This document shows positions 23,371 through 33,475 of a stretch of DNA of 64,000 bases, in pieces; the first letter of the stretch is position 1, and every line of letters begins with the position of its first letter. Position numbers and translations under genes: made by a program. The DNA is from Pagrus major. Its lineage: Eukaryota > Chordata > Actinopteri > Spariformes > Sparidae. The notes under the pieces were generated by a model. That model saw only the letters and a program-made list of their open reading frames with translations. It had not been told where the DNA came from and searched no databases. The stretch is from the NCBI RefSeq assembly GCF_040436345.1, contig NC_133215.1:36425806-36489805 (forward strand), given 5' to 3'.

Positions 23371-23871
23371 TTTTTTTGTTTTTTTTTCCTTTCATATTTT
23401 TATTTTATTTTCACAAATGATAGAAAACAAACAATAAACAACAATAAACACGCACTCAACAATAACACGTGACAACAACAAAAGCATCACCGACAAAAAC
23501 AAAACAAGACAAACAAATTAAACAAAGCAGCAAAAAAAACAAAAAAAAAAAACAACAGCCACAATGACACTATGGTGTGGGGGGGCACAGTGCACACGCA
23601 AGTAATTTGGCGTACAGAATGAAGTAACCTTCTGCATACTGCACAGAAAGAAATTAAACAGGAAAAAAGTATCTGTGTGCTTGAACACCAAGGAAGGATC
23701 TTATGCTGACCCAGAGCTCGCTTGTATCCTCATCTAACTCCCTTAGGATGGAGGTGGCTCTTTCCATGCTTAAGAGAAAAAGGAATTCCTCCAGCCATCT
23801 AACTCTGGAGAAGCAGGAGGGTTTCCTCACCTTCCAGTTCATTAAAATCATACGCTTTGTTGAGAGGCACG
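23371..23871 (-). pseudogene. Tx1/L1-like LINE, 3' part (C-terminus of ORF2 and 3' UTR)
   Basis: The minus-strand frame from 23871 to about 23660 (STKRMILMNWKVRKPS, VRWLEEFLFLLSMERATS) continues the LINE ORF2 that breaks off at 36434 on the far side of the 12.55-kb insertion. An A-rich 3' UTR follows, with a poly(A) stretch visible as the T-run near 23370-23388. The join between the two parts is exact apart from the 6-bp duplication CAAGGG. Confidence 0.8.
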
Positions 23872-23877
23872 CAAGGG
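23872..23877. other. Target-site duplication of element B, left copy
   Basis: CAAGGG directly before GGTCCGTGTATC; the matching copy is at 36428-36433 directly after the right end. Both lie inside LINE ORF2. Confidence 0.85.
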
Positions 23878-24067
23878 GGTCCGTGTATCTTTTGGTCATT
23901 GGAATTTCCCTTCATGAATGGGAATTAAAAAACAAAAAACGACTGGTTTATTTGATTTTCGTTTTGAAACACAAAAACAAAAATTGAATTACGCTGAATT
24001 TTTCTTTTATTTTCATTTTCTATTTCATATATCAAAAATAAATTCACTAGTCAGCAGGAACGAAAAA
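23878..24067 (+). repeat. TIR of element B, left, outer part
   Basis: First 190 bp of B's left terminal inverted repeat, from GGTCCGTGTATCTTTTGG to CAGCAGGAACGAAAAA. The last six bases double as the target duplication of element A. Inverted counterpart: 36238-36427. Confidence 0.9.
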
Positions 24068-24123
24068 GGTCCGTGTACCTTCCGTTCATTCTATTTCCAA
24101 TTTTGAAACGAAAATCGAAAAAC
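24068..24123 (+). repeat. TIR of element A, left
   Basis: Starts GGTCCGTGTACCTTCCGTTC. It matches the right TIR over 56 bp with one difference at position 50; weaker similarity continues inward. Confidence 0.9.
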
Positions 24124-24436
24124 GAAAAAAACAGGCATTTTTCTTTTTTCAAAATATGTAGCAGGTTTTAAAAGACCAACCAGGAGCCGTTTTCTATTAA
24201 AATACAGCCATAAAATTGGATTTTGTGTTGTTTTCCTATTATGGATTTTTATATTCCCAGATAAACACGAAGAATCCAATCTATGTTAATCCAAAATGCA
24301 AAAATGTGGGGATTTTTTAACATTAAGCAGTATACCCGGACCCCGGAAGCAGTATTTTAGCCTTTTTCCCACGATTAGCGCGTCTTTAGCAAAACAGTAG
24401 CAGATTCGGTTGGCAGGAGTTTGAAGCCTGGGCGAG

Positions 24437-27021
24437 ATGGTGTCTCTCGAGCCCTATGGAAATTTAATAAGAGAAATGATAGCTCAAAATCTCTCGCACG
24501 CGGACATTTCCACGAATTTATTACAGATAGGTGTGCAGAAAGGATGTTCTGAAATGAGTGTCAGGAGATTTTGTGCACATCACAACATTTCCAGGAGGGG
24601 ACATGTATCGGACACACAATTGGAGGTTACGATCAGCAGGGCAATAAATCAGGTAGGTTATTTTGGTTTTCTTTGACAAGTCACATTTACATTTACTTGA
24701 TTAGGTTTTTGGATAAATTGTACGAGTAGTTTTACATCATCTCCATACTTTTTACTTACTTAGTATACTTGTGAAGAAGAATGTACTCTTACTCCTCTAC
24801 ATTCGGCTACACTGAGCTAGTCGCTTTTCTTTTTTACCCATTCAGTATTCTAGGCAGCATTATCATCATTACACCCCCATCTGTTTTATATTTCATATTT
24901 CATGTTGACTAGGTTACATTTCACGGCTTATGTTGATTCATCAGACAGGGTCAACATATGGCCGAAAGATGATGACCGGGTACCTGTCTGCAATCGGAGT
25001 GGTTGCTGGTGAACGCCGGGTGGGGAAGATTTTGAGAGCAACTCATCGTCCCTATCACGAAATGCGCAAACGTGTAAGTATCTTTTGCGAGCCTTTAATG
25101 TTGTGGTATATGGTATAATGTATTTTACTAGCTGACTTTTACTTGCTTTTTCCCCCAAAGGGCGCACGTAACCTTAACCCCGTCCCCTACAGTGCAGAAT
25201 ACATGGGACACAAAGTCCACATCGACCAGAACGAAAAATTGGTCATGTTCGGAGTAACACACGTTCTCGCAATAGATGGGTACAGCAGTAAGGTCGTTGC
25301 CCACGCAACCATGCCTGTCAAAAATAACCTCACAATCTATGAAGATGTTTACAGGTTAGTACAGTGCTTCTCAACCTTTTTTTTTTTTGCTTTAATACCC
25401 CCTTCCTCTGATTTCTGATTCCAAGTATCCCCTAGGGCAAAAACACATTTTTCAAAACAGTTTTTTGTGACTTTTTCTGTCATTTTTGCAACTTTGTTTT
25501 CTTTTTTGCAATTTTTTGGACCCCCCCACACCTGAAGCCTACAGATGACTCTAGATGTGATTTATTAGCTGGAAAATACAATAGGGACATAGCCTGAAGC
25601 CTCACACAGTTCCACTACAAATTTGAGAAAAATAAATCACATCTAGAGTCATCTGCAGGCTTCTGTTGCACAATTTATTTAGGTATGTCATCTCATGTAA
25701 TTGTGGACACAATGCACTCATAGATTGCAATATTCTTGATCTATCCTATATTGCAGACTTAACATTTGATGAGTCAACATTTGATTGAGTCATGTTTCAC
25801 TATTTTATAGATCAGCAGTTCTTGAATATGGGATGTGGGACCAGGTCAGGGTGGACCATGGCCGAGAATTTTACTTGTCCCTCTACATGCAGGAGATGCT
25901 GTCTAACCACAGACACAACTTGCAAAGGCAACCATATCTCCAAACACAGTCAACAAAGGTGAGGTAACGGGTTCCTTAATGTACAAAATGTGCCTTGTTT
26001 ATGCCTGAAATGAGACTATGCTTTGGAGATGTTACTCAGATGTTACGTACTGAACAGCAAAATAAACTCTAGCAGTGATTGTTATTGGAATATATAGCTA
26101 ACAGAAAATATCACTTAACCTTAACCAGATGCACCCTTGAGTAGGGATGCTTGTAGGTACCCCTACACATCAATGGTCCTCCTCCTTGGACACCCAATCA
26201 GCCCTCTTCATATTGTCTGTTAATTTTTTACATCTAATATAATCCTATTTCCTCTCACCATGTTGATTTTGCAGACTAAATTGAGTGGGGATTTTTTTTT
26301 TTTTTTTTTTTAAATTGAGTGTTGGTTTTACATTATCCACCTAAAAAAAAATCTACCCTTTTCTTTTCTACAGAATCATACGGTAGAGCGAATGTGGGTA
26401 GAGATCAACAACCGGGTAAATTACCCATTGAAGGAGGCCCTCATGCAGCTGCAGGATCAGGAAGTCCTCAACATGGATGACAACATCACCAGATACTGTA
26501 CATCTAACCTTACTGCTGAGCTGTGCAAGATTGGCATAACAAGAGCTGTACTTGCATGGAATGCACATAGAATCCCAGGTGAGTTACATAAAAAGAAAAA
26601 AAAAACATGTAACACATTACAGTCCAGTCCTTTTTTGTGAAGTTTTTCTTTATTTTAAAGTTGACTGTGAATTCAAACAATAGCTGCCATTGTGTGACCT
26701 ATGCTTTGCTTCACAGGCAAAGGAACACCCAATCATTTGGCAGCAGGAGGATGTCCAAAAAAACTAGATGATGATTTGTTGCCACATGCCTCCCAAGCAG
26801 CAGACATGTACCAGCAGGATGTTGGCTCTTCACTTACTAGAGTCTCCTGTTTTGGAACTGACCCCTTCTCAAATGAGGAGGACAAAATATCAGCAGAACA
26901 ACGATTTGCTGAGGGGTACCCTGACATTTCAGTTTTATTAGACTATGTGGTAAACTATAATTTTGCACCTTTTCAGGATGCATTGCTGTATCTGATAAAC
27001 ATTACACAACAATATGCATGA
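24437..27021 (+). CDS. Element A transposase (rve-type DD38E), six exons, intact
   Basis: Exons 24437-24652, 24945-25073, 25161-25354, 25811-25958, 26374-26578 and 26717-27021, all GT-AG, joining to 1197 nt (398 residues) with no stop. Residues 1-60 form a helix-turn-helix ([20 protein letters not shown], then [11 protein letters not shown]). The rve/integrase-like core has Asp137 (HIDQNEK), Asp195 (VRVDHGREF) and Glu234 (NHTVERMW), with 57 and 38 residues between them. The C-terminal part ([19 protein letters not shown]) is specific to the family. It should cut and join element ends in the nucleus. An AATAAA lies 9 bp after the stop. Exons 2-6 have the same lengths as in the B transposase (129, 194, 148, 205, 305 nt), a strong sign of correct splicing and homology. 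Confidence 0.88.
25360..25680. repeat. Fold-back/hAT-like repeat in intron 3 of transposase A
   Basis: It opens with CAGTGCTTCTCAACC (25361), which looks like a hAT-type terminus. It contains a 33-bp inverted repeat (GAAGCCTACAGATGACTCTA near 25536 against TAGAGTCATCTGCAGGCTTC near 25643). It lies wholly inside the intron and should not change the protein. Confidence 0.5.
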
Positions 27022-27029
27022 AAATGTCA

Positions 27030-27035
27030 AATAAA
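27030..27035 (+). terminator. Polyadenylation signal of transposase A
   Basis: AATAAA nine bases past the stop codon of the last exon, in the 301-bp gap between the two convergent genes. Confidence 0.6.
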
Positions 27036-27322
27036 AACAAGTTGGTTCTGGATATACTGTATATTTTGTTACTTTCATTGAATTGCAACTAAAATCAAAC
27101 ACAATCAACAATACCAATGTTAAACATTGAACTATGTTCTCCACCAAGTGAACATATTTTTCTAAAGTGCAACATGAAATACTAAAAATATTCTGTATCC
27201 TCTACAGCTGTTGAACAAGTGCAAAATTCCAACTGACTTTGAACAAGGCAATTAGCCAGATGTACTGTAACAGAGGTAATCAGGCTTAAATCACAGAATG
27301 TGATACAATCACACTTAAGGGG

Positions 27323-29122
27323 TTAATCCATCTTAATTACACCACCCAGTATGGAGAGAACATTGTCAAGACTGGTCAGCCTGTGTGCATTGAAAGAGAA
27401 CTCATCTGCCCTGCATTTGAGGCACTGGTTGGATGTCAGCATCCACTGGTCAACGCAGCTTTTGCAGCCAACAAAGCTTTTGCAGCATACGGCAATCACA
27501 GGTTCTTCCATTAGTCCTGTTTGATGAAGAAAATAAAAAGGACAATACACATGCAAGATTAGAGTTCATTATATTATTTTCTCTTTATCTACATATTACA
27601 TATGTTTAAAAGCTTGGCAAGGGACTGTTTAACTTTAACATGCAAAAGTGAATTAATGTTTGATTCACTTGGACATTCAATTTGATCCTGCTTAAAGGTA
27701 GACTTTAATATAGACCAATCAACAAATTATGTTACAGACCTTTGCACACAATACAACCAAAGGCCTCCTTCATGTGTGTTATCATGGTGTTGGTCAGAAC
27801 CAGCATAGCGCCGCTGGTGCTGCTGGCATGTGCTGACAGGTCCTTCATTACTGTGGTGACTTCACTCAGTCCTTGAGCAGCCAAGACCACTTCTTCTATT
27901 TTATCATGGACCTCCTGAAGACTTGTGGAGTCCACATCTTTAAGACTACAAGGAGGGACAAAAACGACAACACAAACATTATACAATATTCACCAGTTGT
28001 GTTCAGATAACCTTTTTTCTAAGAGAGATGGTATTAAAAACAGAATGAAAGACAAATATTAATAGGCAGTAACTCAAATTTTTTACCTCAGTTTCTTTCC
28101 CTTTGTTCCATGCTGGAACTCATGGAAGATCTGCTCTGGGACAGCAAGAAACTTTTTTGCATTTTGCTTCCAATACTTGGAGCCTAGCAAGTGAGGAAGA
28201 CAAATCATTTAGCAGATATAATGTAAACACATTTGCAGCTAAACAGAATACTTTGTGGGTCAAAAAATTATGAGACAAAGAGAGCACAGTATTGAAGTAG
28301 ATGGGGCAGGTAGTTGATCAAACAAACTATTATTATGTAATTACAAATTTTTTCAATTAGTACCTCTTGTCCCTTCGGAGTCCACGATCTCATTTCCCTG
28401 GGCATCAGTCAGGATGAGCGGGTCATCACTCTGCAGGGCATCATGTATTTTTGCAAGGATACCTGTGGTTGTTGCTTCAAACTCAAACAGTCTGAGTACA
28501 ACCATACGAGTAGGCTTCAGTTTCCCCTGGCTGAGCTCAGCAATGAAAACAGACCTAGAAAGTGGGAGTGGTTTACATCAAGTCGAATCAATTAATTCCA
28601 TCTCAAACACATAGTCTACATTACAAAAACAAATACAATTATGTTGATTTATTCATATGTAGCTTGCTAGTCAATTGTAGGGGCTGTGAACTGATGAAAC
28701 TAGGTTGTACCTTTGGAAGGTGTTACTCATGCTTGCTCGGGGGGGAGCAGGAGCTATGGCCTGAGCAGGTGACCCTAGAGCAGCAGTGGGCTGTGCTGTA
28801 CGGTGGAACTGGAAACGGTTCTGGCCTGACAATGGATGACTCTGCTCGGCAACTGGTAGACCAATATCATCCCCATGAACCTCATAGTGGCCACGAGGTC
28901 TTAGGTCCAAGCAGCTGAAATGTCCAGCCGATCCCGGGAATATCGCCACATTGTCATCATCAGTTATGTACAGGCTAGGAGCATATACCTTTGAAAGAAA
29001 AGCATCAGCTAAATGTTAATTACAGATATGTACAGCCTACCAAACATTTATTTTTATTGCAATGCTATTATTATAATATTCTATTGCTCACCCCCTCAGC
29101 TCGCACTCACACACACCCCAGT

Positions 29123-29161
<39 letters not shown>

Positions 29162-29164
29162 AGT

Positions 29165-29203
<39 letters not shown>

Positions 29204-29204
29204 A

Positions 29205-29289
<85 letters not shown>

Positions 29290-29292
29290 AGT

Positions 29293-29325
<33 letters not shown>

Positions 29326-29392
29326 AGTTCTCTCTCACCCACACACACACACCAGTTCTCACACACCCACACACACACACCAGTTCTCACAA

Positions 29393-29432
<40 letters not shown>

Positions 29433-29662
29433 TTTTAAATAGGCTTATAGCTTTTAAATTTCAATTATCTTACATTGAAGAGCCTTAATGAGTCGGCTAG
29501 CCATGTGCCATGCATAGCATCCTTTGGTCTTAGCATGTTCTCCAAGCAAACGAAAAAAGTGTTACCTACCTGAACTATTCTGGCGATTTTATCTCCCATC
29601 ATGTCGGTCTCCTTAAGCGTGAGCCTTTTGTTTCCTTTAAAAAGGATAAAACTCGACTCCAT
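27323..29662 (-). CDS. Element A accessory protein, RING-like, six exons, intact
   Basis: Minus-strand exons 29662-29570, 28988-28711, 28554-28364, 28183-28087, 27945-27740 and 27516-27323, all GT-AG, join to 1059 nt (352 residues) with no stop. The N-terminal half has [17 protein letters not shown] and [10 protein letters not shown]. The middle has [12 protein letters not shown] and [19 protein letters not shown] helical stretch follows (about 220-280). The C-terminus has eight cysteines, 284, 287, 299, 300, 306, 309, 320 and 323, in a C-x2-C-x11-CC-x5-C-x2-C-x10-C-x2-C pattern, RING-like but without the zinc-binding His. Role unknown: a ubiquitin ligase-like or protein-binding partner of the transposase is a guess. 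The B element encodes a homologue with the same eight cysteines. Confidence 0.82.
29094..29431. repeat. (CT)n(CA)n compound microsatellite in intron 1 of accessory gene A
   Basis: Alternating runs of CT and CA separated by CAGTTCTC units, several times repeated. It lies in the first intron (28989-29569) of the minus-strand accessory gene. Open frames across it are artefacts. Confidence 0.95.
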
Positions 29663-29713
29663 TCTTACCGCACCGGCACCACGCTGAAGTTAATTAAACT
29701 AGGCTACCGCACG

Positions 29714-29727
29714 AAGGTACACGGACC
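29714..29727 (-). promoter_or_regulatory. Internal copy of the A terminal sequence
   Basis: AAGGTACACGGACC here is the exact complement of the outermost 14 bp of A's TIR (GGTCCGTGTACCTT), 296 bp inside the right end and 52 bp upstream of the accessory gene's ATG. A second partial copy (ACGGACC) follows at once. It may be an internal transposase-binding site that lets the transposase regulate the accessory promoter, or a relic of an earlier end. Confidence 0.5.
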
Positions 29728-29967
29728 ACGGACCGCACTGCTTCCTGCAACGCGGATCAATCCGCGCGATAATTTATTTTATTTCCGGGCTACAGGCTAC
29801 AACGCTTAAAAATTGAAAATTGAAAATGGATATACAGAAATTCGAGGCCTTTCGCGAAAACTACATTTTAGGTCAGAAAATGCAATGGTTTTTTTTACAC
29901 CGGGTCATTAAATTGGTTGTCCTATTTTTGTTTAAGAAATGGCAATAGAAAAAATGGCCCTAAATTT

Positions 29968-30023
29968 GTTTTTTGATTTTCGTTTCAAAATTGGAAATAG
30001 AATGAACGGAAGGTACACGGACC
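29968..30023 (-). repeat. TIR of element A, right
   Basis: Inverted counterpart of 24068-24123, ending GGTACACGGACC, followed by the duplication GAAAAA. Confidence 0.9.
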
Positions 30024-30029
30024 GAAAAA

Positions 30030-30067
30030 ACCAACCAAAAACAACCATTTATTCATATTCTCGCACC
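30030..30067 (+). repeat. TIR of element B, left, inner part
   Basis: The last 38 bp of B's left TIR (ACCAACCAAAAACAACCATT... to CTCGCACC), cut off from the outer 190 bp by insertion of A. It matches 36200-36237 in inverted orientation without a difference. Confidence 0.85.
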
Positions 30068-30129
30068 AGAGAATTCTCGGAAGCCAGGCAAGAGCGCATG
30101 GTCCAGGACTGTCTGAGACAAGGAGAGTA

Positions 30130-33100
30130 ATGACGACGGAGACTTCGAAGAGGATGGACCAGTATGTTGTGTTCAGAAAGAGCAAGAGAGTTTGTCTTCG
30201 CGATGAAGACATGACTGCTGATAAACTTAGTCGGATCTTTCAGGTAAAAAAATAAATAAATAAATAAATAAAATCGGGTTACCTATAGATCTGCATGCTA
30301 CTGTAGCCTACTGTGCGCCATTCTAGCTTTAATTTTTTCTTCAAATTTTGAATTAATGTAATTTGGACAGCGTTTGGAGAAGTATCCTCACAGTAACATT
30401 AGATTGAATAATTATGTTTTGAAAACGCTAACGTTAATAACACTAACATTAGCTGTTATTTGACTTGTGTATTTCTTAGGTCTCAAGTCACAGTCTGTAC
30501 TTAACAGACGACACAAATGTGGCTATATTTCCCGGAGAATCATCCGGCGTCTTCAGCTCTATCGACCTTAGTCCAAGGAGTCACTATGAAGTCCACGGCG
30601 AAGACGATGTCGCCTCAGCATCAAACACAACGGGGCAACGCTTTGCCTTCACACGAACACCTACCAGTACAGTTACTAGTGGTTCACAGCGGGTTGCCTC
30701 AGCCCTCCCCAGAGCCACTGTTGCCAAAGCATTTCAGAGGTAACTTTAAATTAGAAATACTTTATTTAATCCCCGAGGGGAAATTTAAAAATGTCACAGA
30801 GCAGCAGCAAGACAATACAGACAACGACACAGATCACAAACACTGAGTAAAAATACATGTAAGACATAAAAACACATAGTGTATTAAAACACAGAATAAA
30901 AGAAATTTAAAGAAAATTAAAGTCACATATTCAATGACTATGAAACCAGAAAAAGATATACAATAGATTTTATTGCACACAAGCTAGTTGAGATCTGATT
31001 ATGGGGTCATATAGCCTATGGTGTGGATGTTCTGAGTTGTTATGAATGGCCTTTAACATCCTCAATGTGGGGGAGATGCACACTGAAGATATCAAAGGCC
31101 ATTCTTAACAACTCAGAACATCCACTCCATAACACCTGTAGCTACTGGTGGATGGCTCCTCTCTCTTCAATGCCAGATAAATAAATACAGAAGATCCTTA
31201 TACCAACAGCCATCAAGCTTTTAAATGCTTTTAATACTTCTTCTAATATATGAGCTGCCTGACAAATTGTTCTCAACAATTATTCTCATTCTTATATCCA
31301 CTCCATTAGCCATTATTTGTCTCATTTGTAGACTCTAGTTCTTGTTGATATTCAAAGTGGTGGAAAGTAACTAAATAATTGTATTTAAGTACTGAGTATT
31401 TTAATTGGCTTCTATACTTCTACCACTACATTTCAAAGGAAATATTGAACTTGTTACTATTACTATCAGTTCCTACATAAGACCATTAAGCATTGCTAGG
31501 TGTCATGGTTTGTGTCCGTGCGTCTCCTGTTTGTCTTGTGTGATGTTATTCCCTGTCTTGTCATGTCTGGCGTGTTCCTTTTGTGGGAGTTTCATGTTTT
31601 ATTTTGAAGTCGTGTGTCTTCCCTCTGTGTTGAAGTTTCCCCGCCTCTTGTGATTATTTAATGTGTCTCACCTGTTTTGATTACCCCTCGTTTTCTCCTG
31701 TGTGTTTAAACCCTGTGTTTTCCCTTTGTCTTCATTGTATCGTCTGTTGACTTGTCATTTGTCTCTGCTTGGCCCTCCTGTGCTGTTCCTCCAGTGAGAA
31801 AAAAAATCTGATATTCTTCCAGGTCAGTGTTCCTTGCTGAGGTGGTTAGTGGGAAGCTGAATCCTAGCAGAATGGTGGTGGTGAGGTTTTTAGAGTGCGA
31901 GGCTTCTCTTCAGGGGATTGCCACAAAAGTACAGGATGCCATTGGAAGTGAGGAGCCCTTAATATTGACTGATGCGCAGGGCAACGCCATTGTGGAGTCA
32001 GAGGGAACAACAGGTGGGTAACATAAATTATTGTTGTGTTTCTCTGTATTGAGTCTATGCTTTTTTGATTACAAATGAGTGAACCACTTCAGTTGTAATG
32101 GTTTTTCCTGGTTTCCGCTCCTGCTCCAAGGGTCGCCTTACTGGAAACAAAACGCAAGAAAGATTCTTGCTGTTCCAGAAAAGGACTTCAGAGAGCTGCA
32201 GGGCACCAAAAGAAGGAGAATGAGGTAAGGTCATCTCATTTACACTGAAATGTATGTGTTCCTTTTTTTGTTGTTGTTTTGTTTTTTCTGTTAGACTTAT
32301 CATTACATGACTTTTCAGACAATTTTGCCATTGCTGCTTCTGTATACAACATACATAGGATTATTTGGCATTCCCACATACTAATACTCTGTCTGCCGCT
32401 AAGGAACCAACTCCCCCCTTAAAGAATGAAAGCCTGTCGACCTCATATTTCCATATTCAGGAATGGAATTTTTCACCCCTTACCAATTTTACTGATTTGT
32501 GTCTTTTTCCTAATAAATACATTTCCTAAATTGCAGCCCTGACCTGGCAAAGCTACATTCATAAATCCAATACTTATGATTATTATTTTTTAGGCTCTTT
32601 TCTAAACTTTCAAACCAAAGGTTAAGCTTCCACCCCACCACCACCAATCCTGTTCACCACATCCAGTACATAATCTAGCCTGTGTGTTTTGTTTTATCCC
32701 TGTGTAGCAGCCGAAAAGATGAAGATGTTGGAGGCATTACAGAGGTCACAGAGAAAATTGAAGACCTCGTACTTGCATCTCAGAGTCTCCCGGATGTCAC
32801 TTCAGCAATCAGGGAGCTCACCAGTCTGGCTGCAGCTCAAAGAGTGACCCTGACTCGTTCCCAGCTGCAAACCATTAAGCAGGGGTTCTCCTGTGTTATT
32901 TGCTTGAGTAAGTATCCAATGGATCTATTTTATATGGTGTGTGCCACAATGTAAGATTTACAAATAAACATTCATTTTTTACATTATCTAACCAACGTCA
33001 GCTGTATGCCAGCCACTTCATCTTTTGTAATATATCAGACATTTTTTATAATCATCAAAGTTGTGTAAAAATATAACGCTCATCCAATACACCAAGAATA

Positions 33101-33353
33101 TTTGACTGGGGAAACACTTGCAGAAAATGACTAGTTTTTCTCATTTTGTTTTTTAGAGTTCATCGGGGAGCCGGTGTTCACACAGTGTTGCCAAAGCATC
33201 ATTGGCTGCAAGACTTGCCTGGAACAGTGGCAGGAGACCTCAGACAGTTGCGCAAAATGCAGGGGAAATGCTGAAGGCAACAGCATGTTTGAAGTTAATG
33301 GCCTGTCTGAGGTATTTTCTGTTCTCAGGTCACTTTTTGAAGAAGATGAGTAA
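30130..33353 (+). CDS. Element B accessory protein, RING-like, six exons, intact
   Basis: Exons 30130-30243, 30480-30739, 31823-32013, 32131-32224, 32708-32907 and 33157-33353, all GT-AG, join to 1056 nt (351 residues) with no stop. It is homologous to the A accessory protein throughout: [58 protein letters not shown]. The eight C-terminal cysteines are at 282, 285, 297, 298, 304, 307, 318 and 321 with the same spacing and again no His, so the modified RING-like fold is under constraint. I chose the ATG at 30130; an in-frame ATG eight codons later aligns better with the A start. Intron 2 (1083 bp) has collected LINE and other repeats. Its TIR promoter is now separated from it by element A. 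Confidence 0.82.
30745..31250. repeat. Two LINE fragments head to head in intron 2 of accessory gene B
   Basis: At 30745-30790 a LINE 3' tail lies on the minus strand (the complement reads CCCCTCGGGGATTAAATAAA). From about 31140 a C-terminal ORF2 fragment of the same type lies on the plus strand, with AGATCCTTATACCAACAGCC. Between them is a near-perfect palindrome: TGGATGTTCTGAGTTGTTA at 31024 and its complement ending at 31126. This is the structure expected of an inverted LINE insertion (twin priming), or of a later rearrangement. Confidence 0.5.
31340..31800 (+). repeat. Dispersed fish repeats, one LTR-like
   Basis: The part from 31360 (AAAGTGGTGGAAAGTAACTA) looks like a common teleost repeat. 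The part from 31500 starts TGTCATGGTTTGTGTCCG and has TTTAAACCCTGTG, as in some fish LTRs, but I cannot find its other end. Both lie within intron 2 of accessory gene B. Confidence 0.35.
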
Positions 33354-33475
33354 TTTACTCAGAAACAGGCAGATATTTGAGTTGTTTTAATTATGAAAGA
33401 TTGAGTCAGAGTTCACTGCTACCAGTTGTTCTACTTGTTTACATTCTTTGAGTTCTAATACAGCAAATGGTGTTT

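Larger units (their letters stand above)
24068..30023. mobile_element. Element A: two-gene DNA transposon nested in element B
   Basis: A 5956-bp element with TIRs starting GGTCCGTGTACC (24068-24123 and 29968-30023, 56 bp with one mismatch seen). It is flanked by the 6-bp duplication GAAAAA (24062-24067 and 30024-30029). Removing A and one duplication restores B's left TIR exactly. A has the same two-gene plan as B: transposase on the plus strand (24437-27021) and accessory gene on the minus strand (27323-29662), convergent. Proteins of A and B are clearly homologous but diverged, so A is a sister family, not a duplication of B in place. The first ten terminal bases of A and B are the same. 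Confidence 0.9.

Noticed and set aside
29094..29431. CRISPR-like or minisatellite array of CAGTTCTC units
   Set aside because: The spacers are only CT and CA runs of varying length, so it is a compound microsatellite.
28991..29488. Long frames of Ser-Leu and Thr-His repeats on both strands
   Set aside because: Translation of a (CT)n(CA)n microsatellite in an intron.
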